Assembly: GCA_902783255.1 (NCBI GenBank) | Contig: CACZQB010000024.1 | Coordinates: forward strand, 29,232 to 93,231 | Direction of reading: 5' to 3' | Length of the DNA: 64,000 bases | DNA from: Oscillospiraceae bacterium | GTDB taxonomy: Bacteria > Bacillota > Clostridia > Oscillospirales > UBA644 | In this document: positions 44,346 through 53,119 of the stretch, piece after piece | Layout of the letters: every line of letters begins with the position of its first letter | How positions within the stretch are numbered: the first letter of the stretch is position 1 | The notes under the pieces: model-generated | The model's database searches: none | What the model was told of the DNA's origin: nothing | The model's input: only the letters and a program-made list of their open reading frames with translations | Position numbers and translations under genes: made by a program

Positions 44346-44399
44346 TTCCGTTTTTCATCTCAATAACAGTTTTCTCCCCCCGCCCTGTTACCGAAAAAA

Positions 44400-44434
44400 A
44401 CCGATATGCCTCGGTACAGATGAGGCATACCGGT
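44400..44434 (-). terminator. terminator of the flavoprotein operon
   Basis: ACCGATATGCCTC pairs with GAGGCATACCGGT (one mismatch); on the minus strand it is followed by seven T. Confidence 0.85.
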
Positions 44435-44456
44435 ATGAGGTATTATATTTGAAAAC

Positions 44457-44966
44457 TTATAATTTTTCAGCAAAGGCTTTAATTTCGGCGAGTTTTGCTT
44501 CGGACTTGTTTTCTGTGCCCGTTGCGGTGAAGACGCCTGCATTTTCAATACCGGTATAAGCCGTGAACGCCTTAAACTGCGCAATTGCTGCATCGTATGC
44601 GCCTGAACCGGAGCTGAGAAGAAGCGCTGCTTTTGCAGCTTTTGCAGGTTTGCCTATGCAGTAAACTCTCTGCCATGCAGCTTCTATCTGAGCAGTGGGC
44701 GCAAAGTAGTATATCGGAGACGCATATACGATCATATCGCATTCAAGATATGCGGGCATGATTTTTTCGAGATCGTCTTTCTGAATACATTTGCCCTCAC
44801 CCTTACCATGGCAATATTCACATGCAAGGCATCCGTTTATTTTCATTTTGCCAACATGATAAACTTCTACTTCATGTCCCGCAGTCTGAGCGCCCTGACG
44901 AAATGCGTCTATCATAGCGGCGGTATTTTCATTGCGGGGACTTCCGTTAAAAACAGCTATTTTCAT
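44457..44966 (-). CDS. NADPH-dependent FMN reductase / flavodoxin-like protein
   Basis: 169 residues. MKIAVFNGSPRNENTAAMID is the FMN phosphate loop, and MIVYASPIYYFAPTAQIEAA the second flavin-binding segment. NGCLACEYCHGKGEGKCIQKDD carries closely spaced Cys in the arrangement of iron-sulfur flavoproteins (Isf-like), so a [4Fe-4S] cluster is possible. It is the last gene of an operon with the ferritin remnant and a flavin reductase, consistent with anaerobic oxygen or peroxide handling. Confidence 0.85.
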   Translation of the reverse strand: MKIAVFNGSPRNENTAAMIDAFRQGAQTAGHEVEVYHVGKMKINGCLACEYCHGKGEGKCIQKDDLEKIMPAYLECDMIVYASPIYYFAPTAQIEAAWQRVYCIGKPAKAAKAALLLSSGSGAYDAAIAQFKAFTAYTGIENAGVFTATGTENKSEAKLAEIKAFAEKL

Positions 44967-44978
44967 TTAATTCTCCTT

Positions 44979-45245
44979 TTATTCACCGAGCATTTCGATA
45001 ATGTAGTTTTCGATACCGATCTGCTCGATAAGACAAAGATGACCTTTGATCCGGTTGAAATGATCCTGTTCATCGATGATAAATTCTTCGATCATACGCT
45101 TGGTAACGTAGTCATCATCAAATAATGCAAGTGATTTGCTCATCATTGTAAGAGCCTCCGAAGACTCTTTGCAGTCGTATTCGAGCATTTTTTTGATATC
45201 AGTATTAACGGGCTTAAAATTAAAACAAACATGCTGTCTGAGCAT
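44979..45245 (-). pseudogene. C-terminal half of a bacterioferritin-like protein
   Basis: 88 codons from the ATG at 45245. DIKKMLEYDCKESSEALTMM, then FDDDYVTKRMIEEFIIDEQD and HFNRIKGHLCLIEQIGIENY, match the last two helices of bacterioferritin, including the Glu-x-x-His pair of the di-iron centre. The first two helices (~70 residues) and their ligands are missing; a normal protein has ~155 residues. No convincing Shine-Dalgarno is present; the ATG lies just beyond the stop of the flavin reductase. Probably a decayed gene; a small heterodimeric or degenerate ferritin cannot be excluded. Confidence 0.55.
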
Positions 45246-45250
45246 ATTTA

Positions 45251-45820
45251 TTATTTCATAAGTCCTTTTCCGGCATTCCATGCCTGTCCGACTTTTTCTC
45301 CGACAGCATAATATCCGTTTCTGTACTGATCAAATATCAATGCGTTGACTTTTTCGGGAAGAATTTTGTCCTTTTCACCGACAACCTTTTCGTCAGCGCT
45401 TACATTGACGATTTTTCCGACAATGGCATGCATGTTTTCGGTATTTATTTCCTCTGCAAGCTCGCACTCGATAGTTACGGGGAAGTCCGTTAATACGGGA
45501 GCATTTACAAATTCGCTTTTTTGGGCATGGCATCCGCTGCGCTCGAATTTATCGGGCATTTTGTTTCCCGTAGCGATACCGAAAAAGTCTGCAGGCTCGA
45601 TATTTGCGACATCGGCTATGCTGACAGTAAATGCTTTTGTTTCCATAATGTTTTTTGTTGTTTTATGGTCGGAATCGATAAAAAGTGCTATTTTATCCAT
45701 ATCGCATATCTGCGCCCATGCAGCGTTCATCGCACAAATATTACCGTCAGCGCCGTAGGCTGCGACTATTACCACCGGCATAGGGAAAAGCGCAGGCTGA
45801 ACACCTAAATTCTTTCTCAT
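45251..45820 (-). CDS. flavin reductase family protein
   Basis: 189 residues of the Flavin_Reduct split-barrel family. FPMPVVIVAAYGADGNICAM and NAAWAQICDMDKIALFID are the FMN-binding N-terminus, MHAIVGKIVNVSADEKVV the conserved late strand, and NGYYAVGEKVGQAWNAGKGL the usual end. Related clostridial and archaeal proteins reduce flavins or donate electrons to rubredoxin-type partners. First gene of the redox operon, with a CGGAGGAC ribosome site. Confidence 0.88.
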   Translation of the reverse strand: MRKNLGVQPALFPMPVVIVAAYGADGNICAMNAAWAQICDMDKIALFIDSDHKTTKNIMETKAFTVSIADVANIEPADFFGIATGNKMPDKFERSGCHAQKSEFVNAPVLTDFPVTIECELAEEINTENMHAIVGKIVNVSADEKVVGEKDKILPEKVNALIFDQYRNGYYAVGEKVGQAWNAGKGLMK

Positions 45821-45856
45821 ATTGAGTCCTCCGTTAATTATTATATTTACCTTATT

Positions 45857-45884
45857 ATTTTAGCATAAAAATTCAAAATGTCAA
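45857..45884 (-). promoter_or_regulatory. promoter of the flavin reductase operon
   Basis: On the minus strand TTGACA (45879-45884), 16 bp, TAAAAT (45857-45862). Confidence 0.75.
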
Positions 45885-45976
45885 GTTCAAAATGCGCAAC
45901 TCTCGCAATAAACCGTAAAAAAACAGCAGAGGAATATTAAAAAAAAGAAAAAATATTGATTTTATTTACAAAATAC

Positions 45977-46005
45977 TTGCAAATTGGCTGTTCCTATGCT
46001 ATAAT
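45977..46005 (+). promoter_or_regulatory. promoter of the polysaccharide export operon
   Basis: TTGCAA (45977-45982), 17 bp, TATAAT (46000-46005), with a ~90-nt leader. Confidence 0.75.
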
Positions 46006-46101
46006 AAATACATATAAATAATATCTACTGAAAATCGCGGATCCTTCTATGCGTTTTCATATGATGTTCCGTATCTATTCAATGTTTTAGGAGACATTTT
46101 A

Positions 46102-46887
46102 ATGCCTGATAATCACCCGACACCATCCGTTGTAGTATCTGACTTAGGTATACAACTGTATCTGGGCAGAAACCACAGCGCATATTTAAAAGACACATTA
46201 CTTGATGCTCTGAAAGGTCAAAGACCTGAACACAGACAAAAATTCTGGGCATTGCGGAACATAAGCTTCACCCTTTATCCCGGAGACAGACTTGCTATCC
46301 TCGGAACGAACGGATCAGGCAAAAGCACTCTTCTGAAAGCGATCTCGGATATTTACACACCTACCGAAGGATATATAGAAAAACACGGCAAATTGGCGCC
46401 GCTGCTTGAACTTGGAGCGGGATTCAACAGCTACTACAACGCAGTTGAAAACATATATCTTTACGGGACGATACTCGGCTATCCGCGTTCGTTTCTATCA
46501 GAACGCATAAATGAAATCATCACCTTCGCCGAACTTGAAGATTTTGCAGACGTTCCGATCAAAAATTACTCATCGGGTATGCGGAGCAGGCTCGGTTTTG
46601 CGATCTGCACGGCGATCAATCCGGACATACTGATACTCGATGAAGTATTCGCGGTCGGGGATGCAAAATTCCGAAAAAAAAGCGAAGAGAGATTAATGAA
46701 AATCATAAACGATAAAACCACTGTGCTTTTTGTTTCGCATTCGCTGGAACTCGTTCAGAATATATGCAATAAAGGACTAATACTTCAAAAAGGAAAACCC
46801 GTAGCTTTAGGTGAAATAGATGAAACAGTTTCATGCTACAAAAAGCTGATCGGCATTGAAAACCCGGAGAAGAAAGTAAATGTTTAA
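46102..46887 (+). CDS. polysaccharide ABC exporter, ATP-binding subunit (Wzt/TagH-like)
   Basis: 261 residues. LAILGTNGSGKSTLLKAISD is Walker A, LLELGAGFNSYYNAVENIYL the Q-loop region typical of Wzt/KpsT, KNYSSGMRSRLGFAI the signature, and ILILDEVFAVGDAKFRKK Walker B and D-loop. The N-terminal extension (about 55 residues before Walker A) is typical of this class. No C-terminal glycan-binding domain is present, unlike O9a Wzt. It pairs with the overlapping permease gene to export a lipid-linked glycan made by the downstream glycosyltransferases. Confidence 0.9.
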   Translation: MPDNHPTPSVVVSDLGIQLYLGRNHSAYLKDTLLDALKGQRPEHRQKFWALRNISFTLYPGDRLAILGTNGSGKSTLLKAISDIYTPTEGYIEKHGKLAPLLELGAGFNSYYNAVENIYLYGTILGYPRSFLSERINEIITFAELEDFADVPIKNYSSGMRSRLGFAICTAINPDILILDEVFAVGDAKFRKKSEERLMKIINDKTTVLFVSHSLELVQNICNKGLILQKGKPVALGEIDETVSCYKKLIGIENPEKKVNV

Positions 46888-47656
46888 AGAAATCAAACTG
46901 CTTTTTACAAATAGAGCTCTGATCAAAGAACTTGTGAAAAAGGGTATAAGATTAAAATACAGAAATTCCTTTTTAGGCATAATATGGTCGTTATTTGAAC
47001 CTGTTTTGTCGATCACTATAATGGTCATTGTTTTCGGAACGCTTTTCGGACATAAAGAGCCGGAATATATTTTGTATGTCGCCTGCGGAAGGCTTCTTTT
47101 TTCATTTTTTCAAGAAGGAACCCTGTCTGCGTGCAACTCCGTAAGGAACAATGCTGAACTGATAAAAAAAGTTTATATTCCGAATCTGTTTTTTCCGGTA
47201 TCGGAAATACTCTGGCGTTTTATTGTTTTTCTGATATCCCTGATCGTGCTTGTTTTGTTGATCATTATTTTCCGTATAAAAATAACGGTAAATATCTTTC
47301 TGGCGTTTATTGCCCTTGCTTTATTGTTTATATTGACGCTCAGTTTGGGGATAATACTTTCGATTGTAAACGTTTACTTCCGTGATGTTGAATTTTTATG
47401 GAAAGTAATAACGACGATCATAATGTATTTATCTGCCGTTTTTTACTATCCAAACGCCATTCTTGAAAGCGATTGGGGATTTCTGCTCAATTGTAACCCG
47501 TTTTTTTCGATACTGCAGCTTTTCAGAGTCGGAGTGTCATGCGCGGAATTTTCGCCATGGTTTATTTGGTACCCGTTGATCTTTTCCATTTTGCTGTCTG
47601 CATTGTCGTTATTATTTTATTACTTCAATCACAGGAAATTGATATTATATGTCTGA
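46880..47656 (+). CDS. polysaccharide ABC exporter, permease subunit (Wzm/TagG-like)
   Basis: 258 residues with six hydrophobic helices of the ABC-2 class. KKGIRLKYRNSFLGIIWSLF at the N-terminus is the classic amphipathic interface helix. VYIPNLFFPVSEILWRFIVF and VNVYFRDVEFLWKVI are conserved family segments. The start overlaps the end of the ATPase gene by 8 nt and the stop overlaps the first glycosyltransferase by 8 nt, so all are translationally coupled. Confidence 0.9.
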   Translation: MFKEIKLLFTNRALIKELVKKGIRLKYRNSFLGIIWSLFEPVLSITIMVIVFGTLFGHKEPEYILYVACGRLLFSFFQEGTLSACNSVRNNAELIKKVYIPNLFFPVSEILWRFIVFLISLIVLVLLIIIFRIKITVNIFLAFIALALLFILTLSLGIILSIVNVYFRDVEFLWKVITTIIMYLSAVFYYPNAILESDWGFLLNCNPFFSILQLFRVGVSCAEFSPWFIWYPLIFSILLSALSLLFYYFNHRKLILYV

Positions 47657-48998
47657 ACTGAAAAAAAACCCGAAAATCAGCGTAATTATTCCGGTTTTCA
47701 GACCCGGTGAACTGTTTTACAGATGCATAGATTCTGTTTGCAATCAAACTCTGCGGGATATAGAGATCATACTTGTAGATGATTGCGGAAATGACGGAAC
47801 ATTTGATCATGTGAGACGTCTTGAGTCTGAAGATCCGCGGATACATGTAATAACCAACGAAAAAAACTACGGTCCCGGAATTTCAAGGAACAGAGCGATC
47901 GACTGCGCGAACGGAGAATATGTTGCTTTTTTAGACGCCGACGATTATATGTCGGACGATTTTCTTGAATTATTATACCAAAAAGCGGAAAACACGGAAA
48001 AGCCTCATATCGTATGCGGCAGTTATGTTACAGTAAATACGGACGGAAAGGTAATTGATTCTTCCGTATCTCTGCTCAATATTGCAAATGTAAAAAAATG
48101 GAAACCCGACAACATCAATTTTGATGTTTTTTCATCTACTCTCTGGTGCAATATTTATCAGCTGAGCTGGATAAAAAATGAAAAAATATATTGCGGAACG
48201 TCATATTACGGAGAAGACTCGTTTTTTCTTTTACAGGCAAGCTGGAAAGCGCGTTCTCTTTTCATTGAAGAACAAGCGATAGTTTTTCATGTGTACAACG
48301 ACAGGTCACTTATGCATACTTTCAAGCCTGAAAGGCTGCAGTATCAGGCATTGGCTTTCAATGAACAGATGTCTTTTCTTAAGGATAACGTTACATCGTC
48401 AGTTCCGTCTGCTTATATAATCAAACGGCTTTTATGGTATCTGGAAAACCATGCTGTTGCTTCATCGTTTGACAGTTATTACCGGGAAACGGAACTTTTT
48501 TTGCAAAGCCTTAAAGAGACGTTATTAAATCTGCCGTGGACAGATGAAATTAAAAAGAAATCACCTTTTGCAAAAGCGCTGCTTGAATATAATTATAACC
48601 TTCGCGCTCCTTATCTGAATCCGTTCATGGCCGATATAACAGATAAAGCCTGCATACAGACTTTCTCAAGATGTCTGGATTTTATCGGAAAGCATCCGGA
48701 TCAGAGATCGATTTACATCTGTGCCGTCAATACCGCAACAGAGAAGGCACTGCGGATCGACACAGTATTGAAAAAAATATCACGGGTAAAAAGGAAAAGC
48801 TTCAGAAAAAGCTGCGCGGAAATATTCAAAAAAGAATCAAAATCGAATATTTCGTCTGAAAATCTTGTTTGGTTCATTTATTTAAAGACAGGAATGAACC
48901 TGTTGAAAAGAAAAGATATGGTAAAACGCATAGCGCATTTTACAGGAAAGATTTACCATTTCGGAGCAAAAAAATTGTGGAAAAGAAAGAGCCGTTAA
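47649..48998 (+). CDS. GT2 family glycosyltransferase, copy 1
   Basis: 449 residues. Residues ~10-230 are a GT-A domain: SVIIPVFRPGELFYRCIDSV, IILVDDCGNDGT, ENYGPGISRNRAID-like NYGPGISRNRAIDCANGEYV and AFLDADDYM (DxD). The C-terminal ~200 residues are helical and basic at the end. It shares overall architecture with the next two genes but is the most divergent. No membrane helix. Role inferred: addition of a sugar to a surface polysaccharide on the inner membrane face. Confidence 0.88.
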   Translation: MSELKKNPKISVIIPVFRPGELFYRCIDSVCNQTLRDIEIILVDDCGNDGTFDHVRRLESEDPRIHVITNEKNYGPGISRNRAIDCANGEYVAFLDADDYMSDDFLELLYQKAENTEKPHIVCGSYVTVNTDGKVIDSSVSLLNIANVKKWKPDNINFDVFSSTLWCNIYQLSWIKNEKIYCGTSYYGEDSFFLLQASWKARSLFIEEQAIVFHVYNDRSLMHTFKPERLQYQALAFNEQMSFLKDNVTSSVPSAYIIKRLLWYLENHAVASSFDSYYRETELFLQSLKETLLNLPWTDEIKKKSPFAKALLEYNYNLRAPYLNPFMADITDKACIQTFSRCLDFIGKHPDQRSIYICAVNTATEKALRIDTVLKKISRVKRKSFRKSCAEIFKKESKSNISSENLVWFIYLKTGMNLLKRKDMVKRIAHFTGKIYHFGAKKLWKRKSR

Positions 48999-50323
48999 TA
49001 TCAGTTATTATTCCGGTTTACAATCCGGGAGAAGGCATAAAAAAATGTATAGATTCTGTTTTAAATCAGACGCTGCAGAACATAGAAATAATTTTTATTG
49101 ATGATCTTGGGACAGATAATTCTATGGACGCCGTTCGCAATGCCGCGAAAACCGACCCGAGAATAGTTATACTTGTAAACGAAGTCAATTCCGGACCGGG
49201 CTATTCACGCAACAGAGGGATAGAAGAGGCGCGAGGAGAATATGTATCGTTTATAGATCCCGATGACTATGTTGCGGAAGATTTTCTGGAGCTGCTTTAC
49301 AGAAAAGCAGAGAAAACTAAACCCGATATCGTTAAAGGGGACCGTATTCAAATAGACAGCTACGGAAATGTTTATCACGAGAGCACGGAAATCAGTTTAA
49401 ACACGAGAATACGTAAAGGGCTCTCTGAAGGAAGCCGCATTTTTTCGCTTTTTTTATATAATCACTGGACTGCAATTTACCGCAGGGCTCTGCTTACGGA
49501 ATCAGGGGCAAGATACGGTCTTGCCAGAAATTCGGGAGATTCAGTTTTTTTGCTGCGCGCATGCTTTGCCGCAAAAACGATAGAGATAGAGGAAAAAGCG
49601 ATTTATTACTATGTATCTCGTGATTATTCCAGAATGAATGATTGCTCCGCTTTCAGATTACAGCAGGAGCTGATCTCATTTACAGATATGATATCATTTA
49701 TTCAATCACACTATGACGGCTCTTATGAACAGAGGCTTTATGTCACTACATTGATACAGTATCATCTTCGCGTTCAGGCATGGGCGGCACAAACAGAAGA
49801 GATCAGGGAAGACGCAAAGGATTATCTGGATAAACTAAGAATGTATACGACAAATCTGTCTTTTGCCGATGATCTTCAAAAGATGGATCCATTAGTAGAT
49901 GTTCTTATCAGCCGCAACTATAATCTGAGTATTTTTCCATACAGGATACAAGGGATACAGCAAACGATAGAAAGCAATATTGAAGTAATAAAAAGATGGG
50001 CTGATTTTATGAATTTGTATCCGGAAAACGCATCGAACGACCTGCTCGGTTATTACTGGAGAAAGCTGTATGCCTGCACGTTGTCGGACCCGAGGCTGCT
50101 TCAAAAGGGCTTGTCAAAGAGCCGGAAAAAACAGTTTTACAAAGAGATACGGGAAATGACAAAAACAGTAAATGATATAAGTATGCTGAAAGAATGCAGG
50201 TCAATTTCTCTTTTTATTGCAACAGGAATCAACTTTTTTGCATTTAAAAATAAAATCAAGAAAAAACCTATCTTAAAGAAAATCTATCGATATATATTAA
50301 AACATCTGGGAGCCAAAAGATGA
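48977..50323 (+). CDS. GT2 family glycosyltransferase, copy 2
   Basis: 448 residues from a GTG at 48977, chosen because the peptide then starts VEKKEPLISVIIPVYNPGEG, parallel to copy 3, and GGAG lies ~10 nt before it; an earlier ATG would run deep inside copy 1. GT-A motifs: IDDLGTDNSMDAVRNAAKTD, GPGYSRNRGIEEARGEYVSF and IDPDDYVAED. Residues ~225-440 (YYVSRDYSRMNDCSAFRLQQ and RIQGIQQTIESNIEVIKRWA) form a helical domain nearly repeated in copy 3. Overlaps copy 1 by 22 nt. Confidence 0.87.
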   Translation: MEKKEPLISVIIPVYNPGEGIKKCIDSVLNQTLQNIEIIFIDDLGTDNSMDAVRNAAKTDPRIVILVNEVNSGPGYSRNRGIEEARGEYVSFIDPDDYVAEDFLELLYRKAEKTKPDIVKGDRIQIDSYGNVYHESTEISLNTRIRKGLSEGSRIFSLFLYNHWTAIYRRALLTESGARYGLARNSGDSVFLLRACFAAKTIEIEEKAIYYYVSRDYSRMNDCSAFRLQQELISFTDMISFIQSHYDGSYEQRLYVTTLIQYHLRVQAWAAQTEEIREDAKDYLDKLRMYTTNLSFADDLQKMDPLVDVLISRNYNLSIFPYRIQGIQQTIESNIEVIKRWADFMNLYPENASNDLLGYYWRKLYACTLSDPRLLQKGLSKSRKKQFYKEIREMTKTVNDISMLKECRSISLFIATGINFFAFKNKIKKKPILKKIYRYILKHLGAKR

Positions 50324-51654
50324 TGGAAAAGAAAAGCCCGTCAGTATCAGTAATAATACCGGTTTTTAACCCCGGAGAAGGTATAAAAAAGTGTTTATAC
50401 TCGGTTCAGAATCAAACGCTGAAAGATATAGAAATAATTTTTATTGACGATCTCGGAACGGATGATTCTATGGAAGTTGTTCGTAATGCGGCGAAAAACG
50501 ACCCAAGGATCGTTATACTTGTTAACAATGTGAATTCAGGGGCAGGTTACTCAAGAAACAGGGGCATAGAAGCTTCAAACGGAAATTACCTTTCTTTTAT
50601 CGATCCGGATGATTATATTTCAGAAGATTTTCTGGAATTGCTCTACAAAAAAGCAGAAAAAACAAACGCAGATATAGTCAAAGGGCGACCCGAACATATC
50701 GATATTCACGGAGTAATAAATAATAAGGATGCATCAACCCCGTTAAATGCCGTTATACGGGCAGGACTTCTGGCGAAAAAGCCCATTTATTCTCTTTTCA
50801 CATATAATCATTGGACTGCCATATTCCGCCGCGAAATGATTATGAGAACGGGAGCAAGATACGGACTTGCGAGAAATTCGCAGGATTCTGTTTTTCTGCT
50901 TCGGGCGTGTTTTGACGCAAAATCATTGGAAATAGAAGAGAATGCGATCTATTATTATGTGTCTCGGGAAAAGTCGAGAATGCGGGATTGCTCGGAATTC
51001 AGGCTGCAGCAGGAAATGATCTCGGCAAAGGATATGGTATCTTTTATCCAACCAAGATACAACGGCTCTCGCTCACAGAGAGAATATCTGTGCAGCAAAT
51101 TAAGATATCTGCTTTGCGTACAGACGTGGGCAATGCAAACCGATGGGATGCGTGATGCCGCCGAACGTTTTTTGAGTGAAATAAGAGCATATACAAGCAG
51201 TCTGCCCTTCGCAGAAGATCTAAAAAAGACAAGCCCCATAATAAATGTTTTACTGACTTACGGATACAATCTCAGCATAGAACCTTACAGGATACAGGGA
51301 TTGCAGCAATCGATCCTCAGCTACATTGAAACCGCAAAAAGATGGGCTGATTTTATGGAAAAATATCCTGAGAACCAAACAAATCATTCCCTTGGCTATA
51401 ACTGGAAAAAGTTATATGTTCAGGCGCTGACAAATCCTCAGCTCGGCAAAAACGGTCTTTCACGGGCAGAAAAAAGGCGGTATTACAAAGAATTACGCAA
51501 GTCTACGAAAAAGGTAAAAAATACAAGTATACTGAAAAAAAGCAAATCAATACACCTGTTTCTTTTGACCGGTATAAACTTCTTTGCCGTCAAGAGAGTA
51601 ATCAAATCAGTGGTCGTAAAATTTCTGACTCCCCACAAAAAGAAAAAAAAGTAA
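50320..51654 (+). CDS. GT2 family glycosyltransferase, copy 3
   Basis: 444 residues, overlapping copy 2 by 4 nt (ATGA), with GGGAG upstream. MEKKSPSVSVIIPVFNPGEG, IDDLGTDDSMEVVRNAAKND, GAGYSRNRGIEASNGNYLSF and IDPDDYISEDF give the GT-A fold with DxD-type metal site. The helical C-terminal domain is close to that of copy 2 (RIQGLQQSILSYIETAKRWA). The basic tail ending KKKKK may bind anionic lipid. Last gene of the export operon, ahead of a strong terminator. Confidence 0.88.
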   Translation: MMEKKSPSVSVIIPVFNPGEGIKKCLYSVQNQTLKDIEIIFIDDLGTDDSMEVVRNAAKNDPRIVILVNNVNSGAGYSRNRGIEASNGNYLSFIDPDDYISEDFLELLYKKAEKTNADIVKGRPEHIDIHGVINNKDASTPLNAVIRAGLLAKKPIYSLFTYNHWTAIFRREMIMRTGARYGLARNSQDSVFLLRACFDAKSLEIEENAIYYYVSREKSRMRDCSEFRLQQEMISAKDMVSFIQPRYNGSRSQREYLCSKLRYLLCVQTWAMQTDGMRDAAERFLSEIRAYTSSLPFAEDLKKTSPIINVLLTYGYNLSIEPYRIQGLQQSILSYIETAKRWADFMEKYPENQTNHSLGYNWKKLYVQALTNPQLGKNGLSRAEKRRYYKELRKSTKKVKNTSILKKSKSIHLFLLTGINFFAVKRVIKSVVVKFLTPHKKKKK

Positions 51655-51769
51655 TTTAATTTTATTGATTTTTATGCTTTTACAGATGCCATTTTCTGCG
51701 TAATGTCAATGCGCGCGACATCAAATCGAAAATTATTAAGATGTCTTAACTGTTATAGCAGCACAATAT

Positions 51770-51808
51770 AAACTGCGTTCAATCTCGTATGATTGAACGC
51801 AGTTTTTT
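51770..51808. terminator. bidirectional terminator
   Basis: AAACTGCGTTCAAT pairs perfectly with ATTGAACGCAGTTT across an 8-nt loop, with T runs following on the plus strand. It separates the convergent glycosyltransferase operon and alanine dehydrogenase. Confidence 0.88.
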
Positions 51809-51842
51809 AATTATTCCGATTACTTCTTAGAAATTAAAACGA

Positions 51843-52955
51843 CTATCTGATCAATGAAGTCAGGTCCTCATATTTATATCCGTGAGCTTCAGCGACATTT
51901 TTGTTTGTGAGTTTGCCGAGATAGCAGTTTACGCCCGAAAGGATAGCAGGATCTGCGCACGCATCTTCAAGACCTTTATTTGCAATTTTGAGTCCGTAAC
52001 GCAATGTTGCATTTGTGAGCGCGATCGTACTTGTTCTCGGAACGGCGCCGGGCATATTGCCTACGCAATAGTGGACCACACCTTCTTCGATGTATACAGG
52101 GTCGTCATGCGTAGTTACTCTGCTGCTTTCGCCGCATCCGCCCTGATCGATCGCCACATCAACAAAAACAGCGCCGTTTTTCATCTCATGAAGATACTTT
52201 TTCTTGAAAAGCTTGGGCGTAGACCCTCCGGGTATCAGAACGGAACCGATAACGAGGTCGGCGTTTTTCAGAACACTTTCTATATTCGAGTCGCTGGAAT
52301 ACAATGTCTGTATATGCGCTCCGAAAATATTGTCAAGTTCTTCAAGCCTTTTAAGGTTTATATCAAGTATAGTAACGTTTGCGCCCATGCCGACAGCGAT
52401 TTTGCATGCATTCATGCCTACTGTGCCGCCGCCTAAGATAACTACATTTGCTTTAGGAGTGCCGGGAACGCCTGCAAGAAGTATCCCCTCTCCTCCGAAA
52501 CGCTTTTCAAGATATTTTGCGCCTTCCTGAATGGAGAGACGACCCGCTATCTGAGACATGGGAGCAAGACACGGTAAAGAACGGTCTTTTTCCTGAATAG
52601 TCTCATATGCGACTGCCTTTACCCTGCCTTTGAGCAGTGCGTCCATCTGCTGTTTATCTGCGGCGAGATGAAGATATGTATAAAGGATCAGCCCTTCATG
52701 AAAGAGAGGATATTCCTCTTCAAGGGGCTCTTTGACTTTGACCATCATATCAACAAGGTGCCATACGTCTGCGGCATTGTCTATAAGTGAAGCGCCTGCG
52801 TCGACATACTCATTATCAGTAAAACCGGAGCCTGTGCCCGCACCTTTTTCCATGTAGACATGATGACCTGCCGCAATATATGCTTTTACATTGTCGGGAG
52901 TAAGCCCTACGCGGAATTCATTGTTTTTGATTTCTTTTACACAACCGATTTTCAT
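51843..52955 (-). CDS. ald: alanine dehydrogenase
   Basis: 370 residues, the family norm, starting MKIGCVKEIKNNEFRVGLTP at 52955; an in-frame ATG 21 bp upstream would add an atypical tail. KAYIAAGHHVYMEKGAGTGS, MMVKVKEP (substrate Lys), LILYTYLHLAAD (catalytic His), VVILGGGTVGMNACKIAVGM (NAD loop) and GNMPGAVPRTSTIALTNAT are all conserved. It interconverts alanine with pyruvate and ammonia. Single gene with its own consensus promoter. Confidence 0.95.
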   Translation of the reverse strand: MKIGCVKEIKNNEFRVGLTPDNVKAYIAAGHHVYMEKGAGTGSGFTDNEYVDAGASLIDNAADVWHLVDMMVKVKEPLEEEYPLFHEGLILYTYLHLAADKQQMDALLKGRVKAVAYETIQEKDRSLPCLAPMSQIAGRLSIQEGAKYLEKRFGGEGILLAGVPGTPKANVVILGGGTVGMNACKIAVGMGANVTILDINLKRLEELDNIFGAHIQTLYSSDSNIESVLKNADLVIGSVLIPGGSTPKLFKKKYLHEMKNGAVFVDVAIDQGGCGESSRVTTHDDPVYIEEGVVHYCVGNMPGAVPRTSTIALTNATLRYGLKIANKGLEDACADPAILSGVNCYLGKLTNKNVAEAHGYKYEDLTSLIR

Positions 52956-53027
52956 ACAGGGAAACCAGCCTTTCATACGGTAAGTTTATAATTCTGCAAA
53001 AATGATCAAAATACTGTATATATATAC

Positions 53028-53056
53028 ATTATATTGCATCCCGGGCGATTTGTCAA
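53028..53056 (-). promoter_or_regulatory. sigma-A promoter of ald
   Basis: On the minus strand TTGACA (53051-53056), 17 bp, TATAAT (53028-53033). Confidence 0.87.
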
Positions 53057-53119
53057 CAGTTTTTTTCAATTTATTACCGGAACGAGAAATACGAGAAAGT
53101 ATTTTGTGGGATATACTCA

